NCBI GenBank assembly: GCA_937875715.1
Contig: CALEHZ010000127.1
Location: forward strand, 1 to 10,810
DNA: 10,810 bases
DNA from: an uncultured Campylobacter sp.
GTDB lineage: Bacteria > Campylobacterota > Campylobacteria > Campylobacterales > Campylobacteraceae
Direction of reading: 5' to 3'
The notes beneath the pieces were generated by a model. The model was given only the letters and a program-made list of their open reading frames with translations. It ran no database searches and was not told the origin of the DNA. The translations under genes and the position numbers were made by a program. This document shows positions 1 through 5,669 of this stretch, one piece after another (positions within the stretch are counted from its first letter, which is position 1; each line of letters opens with the position of its first letter).

Positions 1-63
1 GATTATCCAAAAAATTAGTAATTTTATAAAATTCACCCAGCGGGACGAAGTAAAATTCAAAGC
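1..63. other. Window edge, no assignable gene; one near-palindromic AT repeat
   Basis: This stretch lies downstream of proB. It holds a perfect 14-bp palindrome, AATTTTATAAAATT (20-33), an imperfect copy of the GAATTTTATAAAATTC palindrome found after rnhB. On the minus strand one frame stays open to the window edge and could encode ...FEFYFVPLGEFYKITNFLDN, but it has no ATG, GTG or TTG start after its last stop. Another frame has weak TTG and GTG candidates without a ribosome binding site. I therefore do not call a gene here. Confidence 0.4.
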
Positions 64-834
64 CTATTTTTTGCCCACAAAAAGCGTCCCACTAATTTGC
101 TTATCATCAAGCAAAAACGACCGCGCCGCAGCTAAATCAAAACCGCTTGTTAAATACATATCAATGCCGTGTTCCATCACCATTTGCGCTGCGATTAGCT
201 TTGTAGTGATGCCGCCTGTGCCATGCTCACTTCCTGTTTTGACAGCAGAGCTTTCAAGCTCAAAGTCATCAATTTTATCCACCACTGGACGAATTTTTGC
301 GTTTTTATTCTCGCTTGGATTGCTATCATAGTAGCCATCGATGTCGCTTAGCATCACCAAAAGCTCAGCCTCAAAGCAAATCGCAGCTTCAGCTGAAAGG
401 CGGTCATTATCGCCATAAACAATCTCAGCAATAGCCGTGGCGTCATTTTCGTTTATTATAGGCAAAACGCCAAGATCTAAAAGCCCCCAAACCACCTTTT
501 TAGCGTAAGTGCTGTGCTTTCTTGAATCAAAATCAATGCCATCAAGTAAAATTTGCGCTGTTTTTATATCAAATTTTTTCAAAAAATTCTCATAAGTTGC
601 CATCAAATGTGGCTGACCTATAGCTGCTAAAATCTGCTTATTTAGCGTAGAATTGCGCTCTAAGCTTATTTTGCTCTGCCCTGCACTAACCGCACCAGAA
701 CTTACTAAAATTACGCTATATTTTTTAATTAAATCTGCTAAAAGCTTACAAAGTGTGCTAATTCTCTCGTGGCAAAGCTCGTTTTTTTCGCTCAAAACAT
801 GAGAGCCAACTTTCACAACTATTCTTTTTTTCAT
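64..834 (-). CDS. proB: Glutamate 5-kinase (ProB), short form without PUA domain
   Basis: ProB phosphorylates L-glutamate with ATP to gamma-glutamyl phosphate, the first committed step of cytosolic proline synthesis. The protein is a single amino-acid-kinase domain. Numbering from an upstream Met, visible motifs are KVGSHVL (9-15), VSSGAVSAG (45-53), the substrate-binding INENDA (128-133), YGDNDRLSA (141-149), LSDIDGYYDSNP (163-174) and GTGGITTKL (206-214). At about 257 residues it lacks the C-terminal PUA domain of E. coli ProB, as is usual for Campylobacter. There are two consecutive ATGs. AAGG (minus strand of 841-844) lies 3 nt from the first (835-837) and 6 nt from the second (832-834), so I prefer the second, giving MKKRIVVKVG. 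The gene starts about 23 nt after the motB stop, so co-transcription with motAB is plausible. This linkage is not one I associate with the family. Confidence 0.95.
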   Translation of the reverse strand: MKKRIVVKVGSHVLSEKNELCHERISTLCKLLADLIKKYSVILVSSGAVSAGQSKISLERNSTLNKQILAAIGQPHLMATYENFLKKFDIKTAQILLDGIDFDSRKHSTYAKKVVWGLLDLGVLPIINENDATAIAEIVYGDNDRLSAEAAICFEAELLVMLSDIDGYYDSNPSENKNAKIRPVVDKIDDFELESSAVKTGSEHGTGGITTKLIAAQMVMEHGIDMYLTSGFDLAAARSFLLDDKQISGTLFVGKK

Positions 835-857
835 CATTTACCTTAAAAAATTCTAAA

Positions 858-1583
858 TTAGCCATTTACGCCTTTGATTAAATCAAGCACAGAGCGTTGG
901 GTTCTAATGTCGTCTCTATCAATACGGAAGTAAATTTTTACAATTTTTAAATCATGCCCATTTCTCCAACCGCTAAAATTGCTAGCATAGGCTGAAAACT
1001 GCATACGCTTAGCATCTGAGCCATTTGCGATTAGATGATTTAAAACAGTAAAACTGCGTGCAGCTGAAAGACGATAATTTTCCACAAAATCGGCACTATC
1101 ATCAGCATAGCCACGCACTTCTACATCTACTGTATTTGGCAGCTTTGAGATGATCATACTCACAGTGCGTAAAAAAACTCTAGTTCCTTCATCATTTATC
1201 TCAGAGCTATTTGGAGCGAATTTTACGAAAGTTGGCAGATCAATTGCCACTTGATTTTCTGCTTGATCTAGAGCGATATTATAGCGCTCATTATTTTTAT
1301 TTTCGTTATTGCTAGTCGCATCTGCTGCTTGCTGGCCAGCTCCTGCACCTTCTAGTTGTTGAGCCTTTTTTTGATTATTTTTTTGCTCAACTGGGCTGGA
1401 GCTATCAGGGAAATCAAAAACTTGCACAAAAGATTGTTTTAACTCGCTTGCTTTGCCAGCATCAGTTTGCGAAATCGCCCACAGCGCAATAAACAAAGCC
1501 AGCAAAAGCGACAAAAAGTCAGCATATGGAACTGCCCATTTCTCGCCAGCAGGACACTCAGGACACTTTTTTTTCTTTGCCAT
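858..1583 (-). CDS. motB: Flagellar motor stator protein MotB
   Basis: MotB pairs with MotA in the proton-driven stator and anchors it to peptidoglycan. The 241-residue protein has a short cytoplasmic N-terminus with a CPEC motif (7-10) and one membrane helix (about 17-37) carrying the proton-accepting Asp22 in PYADF. A Gln/Asn/Ala-rich periplasmic linker follows (about 60-105), where the plug segment would lie. The OmpA-like peptidoglycan-binding domain (about 111-222) shows GYADDSAD (158-165) and NYRLSAAR (169-176), the usual NxxLSxxR. Length and layout fit Campylobacter MotB. The start ATG lies 4 nt after the motA stop codon, which implies translational coupling; only a weak purine-rich TAAGAAA precedes it. 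Confidence 0.96.
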   Translation of the reverse strand: MAKKKKCPECPAGEKWAVPYADFLSLLLALFIALWAISQTDAGKASELKQSFVQVFDFPDSSSPVEQKNNQKKAQQLEGAGAGQQAADATSNNENKNNERYNIALDQAENQVAIDLPTFVKFAPNSSEINDEGTRVFLRTVSMIISKLPNTVDVEVRGYADDSADFVENYRLSAARSFTVLNHLIANGSDAKRMQFSAYASNFSGWRNGHDLKIVKIYFRIDRDDIRTQRSVLDLIKGVNG

Positions 1584-1587
1584 TTTC

Positions 1588-2358
1588 TTACTTAAATTGA
1601 GATACTTTTGGTTGAGATTTTTCTAGAAAATTAAATAATTTTGCCTCTAAATTGCGTGGGTTTGAACCCTCAGCAATGCCTACAAGAGCTTCAATAATCA
1701 AAGCTCTTTCGCGGATTAAATCTTTTGAATTATTTACAAGTTTATTTCCCCACGGACCAAAAAACGCATACGCACCCATAATTCCAGTAACAGTCGCAGT
1801 AAAGGCACCCGCAATACCAGCTGCCATCGCTTGCGGATCATCTAGTAGCTGCAAAGCTAGCATCAGACCCATAACCGCTCCAACTAGCCCAAATGTCGGG
1901 CAACTCTCTCCGGTGCGTAGCCAAAAGTGAGCGCACTCGTGATAATATTCTTCAGTGGTTTCTAATTCAAGTTCTAGATTTTCTTTTACCTCATCAATTG
2001 GCTGACCATCAACTAACATGCTAAGTCCGGCTTTTAAAAATTCATTATCTATGTTTGCTGCCTTTGCTTCAAGTGCTAGGATTCCATCTTTTCTAGCTAC
2101 TTGTGAGTAGCCTACAAGCTCTTCGATTCGCTTGTTTAAATCCACACCAGAACCCTTAAAAACAATTCCAAGTTCTTTAAAAGCAGGTCCTACATAGCGC
2201 TTGTTTGTAGCTGTCATAGACGCCATCATCGCTGTTGGGATCACGATCATACACGAGCTTAGGTGAATAACGTGAATTGGATTTCCACCCTCCAAAATAT
2301 CGCCGATAGAAATGCTTGTTACAGACAAAATCATGCCAAGCAGTGTCGCCATATCCAT
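1588..2358 (-). CDS. motA: Flagellar motor stator protein MotA
   Basis: MotA is the membrane subunit of the flagellar stator and its cytoplasmic loop pushes on FliG. The 256 residues show the expected four membrane helices: two near the N-terminus (about 3-20 and 30-48) and two after the large loop (about 153-171 and 179-201). The loop holds the charged SQVARKDGILALE segment (85-97), which corresponds to the family's torque-generating charged region. Pro154 in ESCPTFGLVGAVMG matches the conserved proline near the proton channel. Start choice: AAAGG (minus strand of 2368-2372) lies 9 nt before the ATG at 2356-2358; a second in-frame ATG is codon 3. It heads a motA-motB pair with a 4-nt gap. 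Confidence 0.96.
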   Translation of the reverse strand: MDMATLLGMILSVTSISIGDILEGGNPIHVIHLSSCMIVIPTAMMASMTATNKRYVGPAFKELGIVFKGSGVDLNKRIEELVGYSQVARKDGILALEAKAANIDNEFLKAGLSMLVDGQPIDEVKENLELELETTEEYYHECAHFWLRTGESCPTFGLVGAVMGLMLALQLLDDPQAMAAGIAGAFTATVTGIMGAYAFFGPWGNKLVNNSKDLIRERALIIEALVGIAEGSNPRNLEAKLFNFLEKSQPKVSQFK

Positions 2359-2408
2359 AATAAAAAACCTTTAATTTAAAAAATTCAAGTTCGTAATTTT
2401 GCCAAAAC

Positions 2409-2450
2409 TTTACTTAAAATTAGCCGAATTTTTTTAAAATTTTAAGTAAA
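2409..2450. repeat. 13-bp perfect inverted repeat after the permease gene
   Basis: TTTACTTAAAATT (2409-2421) and its exact complement AATTTTAAGTAAA (2438-2450) flank a 16-nt loop. The right arm abuts the stop codon of the amino acid permease (2451-2453). In RNA from the minus strand this would form a 13-bp stem just after the permease ORF, which could end transcription or protect the 3' end. The stem is all A/T except one G-C pair and no clean U-tract follows, so it is not a classical intrinsic terminator. It could equally be a regulatory element upstream of motA, whose start lies about 50 nt further on. Confidence 0.55.
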
Positions 2451-3671
2451 TTATCCAAAAAATAAATCTTTGAGAACTTCAAATAAACCCATACAAAATG
2501 TGATAATTCCAACAAATAAAATAAAAATATCAACAATTTTATTTTTGTATTTATTTAAAATTTTTACCTTATAAAAGCCATAAAGCGGCAAGAAAAAGAG
2601 CAAAATTACCACAATTGGACTTACAACTACTTCTAAAATTTTTAAAATATTTAAATTCATTAAAACCACAGCTAAGATGATTAAATAAAGCAAAAAATTT
2701 GAAAAATTCACAAGAGTTGAATCATTTGTGCTAATTTTACAGATTTTACTGCTTTTTTTTAAAATCTCAAAAAGTCCTTCACGCACTGCAAAATAATGCC
2801 CAAAAAAACTGATTGTAAGTGCTAAAATCGCAATGAAAGCAGCGCAATATCCAAGCAGATCATTGTCTAATTTTAAACTAAAAAAGCTAAGAGCAGAGAT
2901 GTTTTTTTCTCTAATTAAATCAAGCTCATCAGGCTTTATACACATTAAAGATGAAAAAGTAAAAAATCCAACGAAAATTAAAAGCATCAAAAAGGTAAAA
3001 AATAAAATCATTTTAGCCTTTTTTTCGTGGCTGGTAGTGTATTTTTCTTCTAATTTTTGCTTAAAGGTTGAAATCACCGCTACAAACTGAAAAGTAAAGG
3101 CTAAAAGCGGCAGAGCAAAAAGTATAACTTTAAAAAATTGGGGTCCACTAGGCACATAAGAAAAAGCACTAAAGTCCCAATATTTAATCAAATAAAGCCC
3201 AAAAGCGAAAATAAAAATACACAAAGGAAAAACGAAAATTTCAAAAACCTTTAAAACAAAATCACCTCTAATGCACATCACGCCAACAAGCGCTGAAATA
3301 CACACAAACACGACTATTTCTCTACTAATAGGGATTTTTAAAAACTCAAAAAGCAGCATAATTGAATTAACTAAACCAATACCATAAGAAAGACAAGCTG
3401 ACAAAAAGGCAAAAAAGTATAAAGAAGTGATGATATAAGCGGTTTTTGAGCCAAAATAGCTTTGGCTTACTTCTTTTATATCACCTTTTGCGCCACTGCA
3501 GTATTTATACACCGCCCAGTGCGTAAAAAATGCCATAAAAGCACCAAAAACTACCATTACAAAAAAAGGATAAATTCCGCCTGCGCCAGCTTTTATCGGC
3601 AAAAATAAAAATCCTACCCCAAGCGAAGTGCCAAAAAGCGATAAAATCCACTTAAAATCGTAAAAATTCAT
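2451..3671 (-). CDS. Amino acid permease of the HAAAP (SdaC/TdcC-like) family
   Basis: This is a 406-residue inner-membrane transporter with about 11 hydrophobic helices. The N-terminal FGTSLGVGFLFLPIKAGAGG (13-32) matches the helix-1 signature of the hydroxy/aromatic amino acid permeases (serine SdaC, threonine/serine TdcC, tryptophan Mtr, tyrosine TyrP), where substrate is bound. By family, it would take up an amino acid with H+ or Na+; which one cannot be read from the sequence, although serine is a major carbon source in Campylobacter. The start ATG (3669-3671) has no convincing Shine-Dalgarno sequence, only an A-rich leader. The gene is more AT-rich than its neighbours, with long K/F/I runs. 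It lies 92 bp upstream of motA on the same strand and is divergent from the DUF475 gene. Confidence 0.8.
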   Translation of the reverse strand: MNFYDFKWILSLFGTSLGVGFLFLPIKAGAGGIYPFFVMVVFGAFMAFFTHWAVYKYCSGAKGDIKEVSQSYFGSKTAYIITSLYFFAFLSACLSYGIGLVNSIMLLFEFLKIPISREIVVFVCISALVGVMCIRGDFVLKVFEIFVFPLCIFIFAFGLYLIKYWDFSAFSYVPSGPQFFKVILFALPLLAFTFQFVAVISTFKQKLEEKYTTSHEKKAKMILFFTFLMLLIFVGFFTFSSLMCIKPDELDLIREKNISALSFFSLKLDNDLLGYCAAFIAILALTISFFGHYFAVREGLFEILKKSSKICKISTNDSTLVNFSNFLLYLIILAVVLMNLNILKILEVVVSPIVVILLFFLPLYGFYKVKILNKYKNKIVDIFILFVGIITFCMGLFEVLKDLFFG

Positions 3672-3714
3672 TTTGTGATTTTATAACAATTTTGTAAAGA
3701 TTTTATATTTTTTT

Positions 3715-3734
3715 TGAATTTTTTAAAAAATTCA
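3715..3734. repeat. 20-bp perfect AT palindrome in divergent intergenic region
   Basis: TGAATTTTTT followed directly by AAAAAATTCA is an exact 20-bp palindrome. It sits between two divergent genes, 44 bp upstream of the permease ATG. It is a back-to-back pair of the TGAATTTT module found repeatedly in this segment. It could be a binding site for a dimeric regulator or simply a member of the repeat family. Confidence 0.6.
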
Positions 3735-3769
3735 TCAAGTAAGGCAATGTAAAATCGCCACAATAAAAG

Positions 3770-3794
3770 TAAAAAATTCAAAGTGAATTTTTTA
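3770..3794. repeat. 11-bp stem, 3-nt loop inverted repeat upstream of the DUF475 gene
   Basis: TAAAAAATTCA (3770-3780) and TGAATTTTTTA (3784-3794) are perfect complements around the loop AAG. The arrangement is the inside-out form of the palindrome at 3715-3734: the same module, converging instead of diverging. It lies about 30 bp upstream of the likely -10 box of the DUF475 gene. Confidence 0.6.
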
Positions 3795-3824
3795 AAATTT
3801 TACAAAATTTTTAAAATTATAGTT

Positions 3825-3830
3825 TATAAT
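3825..3830 (+). promoter_or_regulatory. Likely sigma70 -10 box (TATAAT) of the DUF475-rnhB operon
   Basis: A perfect TATAAT lies 23 nt upstream of the ATG at 3854 in a T/A-rich context with no recognisable -35 box, as is typical of Campylobacter housekeeping promoters. Transcription would begin near 3837, just before the AAAGGA ribosome binding site at 3843-3848, leaving a leader of under 20 nt. Confidence 0.55.
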
Positions 3831-3853
3831 TAGCACATTTTTAAAGGAATTTT

Positions 3854-4870
3854 ATGAAATATTTTTACTCATCTTTTATTATCACGCTGCTTTCGCTGGC
3901 TGCTGTGTGGTATTTTGCTGGCTTTATGGCTGTGTATATTTGCACGCTTTTAGCTATTTTAGAAATTAGCCTTAGCTTTGATAACGCCGTGGTTAATGCC
4001 AAAGTTCTAGCCGACATGGATGAAAAATGGCGCACTCGCTTTATCGTCTGGGGCATACCGATTGCCGTTTTTGGCATGCGTTTTGCCTTTCCAATTATCA
4101 TCGTTAGTATCGCTGCTGGGATTAGCTTTATACAGACTCTAAACCTTGCTATCAATGATATAGCCGCATACCACGAGCATTTAGAGGCGCATAAAATGGA
4201 GATTTACACCTTTGGCGGCGCATTTTTACTCATGGTTGCGCTAGAGTTTTTCTTTGCTGGCAGACAGATCCGCTGGATACCGCTAATTGAGAGCAATCGC
4301 GTAATGCTAGCGCTAAGCAGAGCAAAAAATGCCAGCGTTTTTGTAGCGATTTTAGTAGGTATTTTCATTGTGTATTTTGTAAATAGCGTAAGCTGCGCTG
4401 TGGCGTATTTTTCAGCGATTTTAGCTCACATGAGTTTAGGGCTTTTAGCTGATTTTTTAGGCGGCGATGGTGCAGATTCTACTAATGAAATGGATCTTAC
4501 TAAAACTGCGGCAAAAACGGGCTTAGCTGGATTTTTGTATTTAGAGGTTTTAGATGCTAGTTTTAGCTTTGATGGCGTTATAGGCGCCTTTGCGATGAGT
4601 GATAATGTATTTATTATAATGATAGGGCTTGGTATCGGCGCTTTTTTCGTGCGCTCTCTCACACTTTTTATGGTCTACAAAGGCACTTTGAGCGAATTTC
4701 GCTTTTTAGAACACGGCGCACATTATGCGATTTTAGCCCTAAGCGTGATTATGTTTATCAATTTATTTAGCGAAGTTGGCGAAATAATCACCGGCACGCT
4801 AAGCTTTGCTTTGATTTTACTTGCGTTTTTACACTCAATTTTAGTAAATAAAAAAGAAAAAAATGCCTGA
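3854..4870 (+). CDS. DUF475 / TerC-superfamily integral membrane protein
   Basis: This is a 338-residue inner-membrane protein with about eight or nine hydrophobic helices. It carries the two family signatures: ExxLSFDNAVVNA (37-49) in an early helix and its internal counterpart SFDGVIGAFA (238-247). In TerC/Alx relatives the acidic residues of these motifs are thought to bind metal, and such proteins are linked to manganese export and tellurite resistance. DUF475 itself has no settled function, so a metal-ion role is inference. AAAGGA (3843-3848) lies 5 nt before the ATG. The last 8 nt overlap the start of rnhB, which suggests translational coupling; a functional tie between the two is not obvious. 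Confidence 0.85.
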   Translation: MKYFYSSFIITLLSLAAVWYFAGFMAVYICTLLAILEISLSFDNAVVNAKVLADMDEKWRTRFIVWGIPIAVFGMRFAFPIIIVSIAAGISFIQTLNLAINDIAAYHEHLEAHKMEIYTFGGAFLLMVALEFFFAGRQIRWIPLIESNRVMLALSRAKNASVFVAILVGIFIVYFVNSVSCAVAYFSAILAHMSLGLLADFLGGDGADSTNEMDLTKTAAKTGLAGFLYLEVLDASFSFDGVIGAFAMSDNVFIIMIGLGIGAFFVRSLTLFMVYKGTLSEFRFLEHGAHYAILALSVIMFINLFSEVGEIITGTLSFALILLAFLHSILVNKKEKNA

Positions 4871-5522
4871 TTTGTTTAAGAATTCTAGCATTTTGGGGGC
4901 TGAATTTTTTGAAAATAATGAATTTTTTGAAAATAATGAAGTTTTAAAAAATTCAAAAAATTCAGCCAAGATTTGCGGCATTGATGAGGCTGGACGAGGC
5001 GCACTTGCTGGCGAGCTAGCCGTGTGTGGCTGCGCTTTTAAGGCTGATTTTGAGCTTTTTGATTTATTAAACGACTCAAAGAAAATTAGCGAAAAAAAAC
5101 GAGAAATAATCTTTGATAAAATCACGCCCAAATGCGATTATATCGTGGTTTATTTTAGAAATACAATTATAGATGAAATAGGACTTTCAGCCTGCCTTGC
5201 TAGGGCTTTGCGAACTATAAAAGTGCATTTTAAAGGCTACGGGTTTATTTACGATGGCAACTGCAACTACGGCGTAAATGGCATAAAAACGCTAATTAAA
5301 GCAGATAGCAAAGTGGCGCAAGTCTCAGCCGCTAGCATAATCGCAAAAGTCAGCCGTGACCGCTCTATGAGGGCTTGGGGGCAAAAATATCCAGATTTTG
5401 GCTATGAAATTCACAAAGGCTACGGAACACTTTTACACCGCAAAATGCTTTTAACTCACGGCGCAAACGAACTTACAAGGCTTTCATTTAAACTAAAAGA
5501 ACAGCAAGAAAATTTGTTTTGA
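4863..5522 (+). CDS. rnhB: Ribonuclease HII with an unusual N-terminal extension
   Basis: RNase HII nicks the RNA strand at ribonucleotides in RNA/DNA hybrids and at ribonucleotides misincorporated in DNA. The core (about residues 37-210) shows GIDEAGRG (39-46) with catalytic Asp41 and Glu42, YDGN (130-133) with Asp131, and KADSKVAQVSAASIIAKVSRD (146-166) with the fourth acidic residue, then GYGT and HRK. At 219 residues it is longer than usual because about 25-30 residues precede the core. These include the duplicated EFFENN (14-19, 20-25) and KNSKNSA (29-35), encoded by an AT-repeat block. The only ATG before the core is at 4863, so the extension is probably translated. The C-terminus ends QENLF, which resembles a sliding-clamp-binding QxxLF motif. 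The stop codon TGA lies inside another repeat module. Confidence 0.93.
   Translation: MPDLFKNSSILGAEFFENNEFFENNEVLKNSKNSAKICGIDEAGRGALAGELAVCGCAFKADFELFDLLNDSKKISEKKREIIFDKITPKCDYIVVYFRNTIIDEIGLSACLARALRTIKVHFKGYGFIYDGNCNYGVNGIKTLIKADSKVAQVSAASIIAKVSRDRSMRAWGQKYPDFGYEIHKGYGTLLHRKMLLTHGANELTRLSFKLKEQQENLF
4898..4967. repeat. 70-bp repeat block inside rnhB: 13-bp inverted ends, internal 18-bp tandem duplication
   Basis: GGCTGAATTTTTT (4898-4910) and its exact complement AAAAAATTCAGCC (4955-4967) bound the block. Inside, the 18-bp unit GAATTTTTTGAAAATAAT occurs twice in perfect tandem (4902-4919 and 4920-4937), overlapping the left end. The block encodes the non-conserved GAEFFENNEFFENNEVLKNSKNSA part of RNase HII. 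The same 13-mer recurs at 5657-5669 and 8336-8348. It resembles a small non-autonomous inserted element, but no target duplication is evident and 70 bp is not a multiple of three. Confidence 0.7.
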
Positions 5523-5574
5523 ATTTTATAAAAAAGTGAATTTTATAAAATTCAAAACTTTTTTATAAAATTCA
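5520..5574. repeat. Nested inverted repeat (18-bp stem) at the rnhB stop codon
   Basis: TGAATTTTATAAAAAAGT (5520-5537) and ACTTTTTTATAAAATTCA (5557-5574) are perfect 18-bp complements. Between them is a second perfect palindrome, GAATTTTATAAAATTC (5538-5553). The first three bases of the outer stem are the rnhB stop codon. Transcripts from either strand could fold here, so it may act as a two-way transcription barrier between the convergent rnhB and hldE. The stem is nearly all A/T, so its stability as a terminator is uncertain. Confidence 0.65.
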
Positions 5575-5669
5575 GGCTGAATTTTATGGAATTTTATAAA
5601 ATTCAAGCCCTGAATTTTCTAAAATTTCTAAAATCTAAAAAATTCAAAGATTTTTCAAAAAATTCAGCC
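5565..5669. repeat. Cluster of TGAATTTT/AAAATTCA modules between rnhB and hldE
   Basis: A 10-bp stem with a 3-nt loop (ATAAAATTCA, GGC, TGAATTTTAT; 5565-5587) is followed by a second copy of GAATTTTATAAAATTC (5589-5604) and an 8-bp stem (5598-5605 with 5611-5618). GGCTGAATTTT (5575-5585) matches, in inverted orientation, AAAATTCAGCC (5659-5669), so the tract could also be seen as a 95-bp element with 11-bp inverted ends. The right end runs into hldE and provides its final Gly codon and TGA stop (5664-5669). Confidence 0.65.

Noticed and set aside
2359..2450. Sigma54 or sigma28 flagellar promoter upstream of motA
   Set aside because: Neither a GG-N10-GC core nor a TAAA/GCCGATAA pair could be found; TTGGCAAAATTACG only superficially resembles a sigma54 site.
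5520..5669. CRISPR-like array between rnhB and hldE
   Set aside because: The repeats are short, AT-only, in both orientations and without regular unique spacers, and there are no cas genes.
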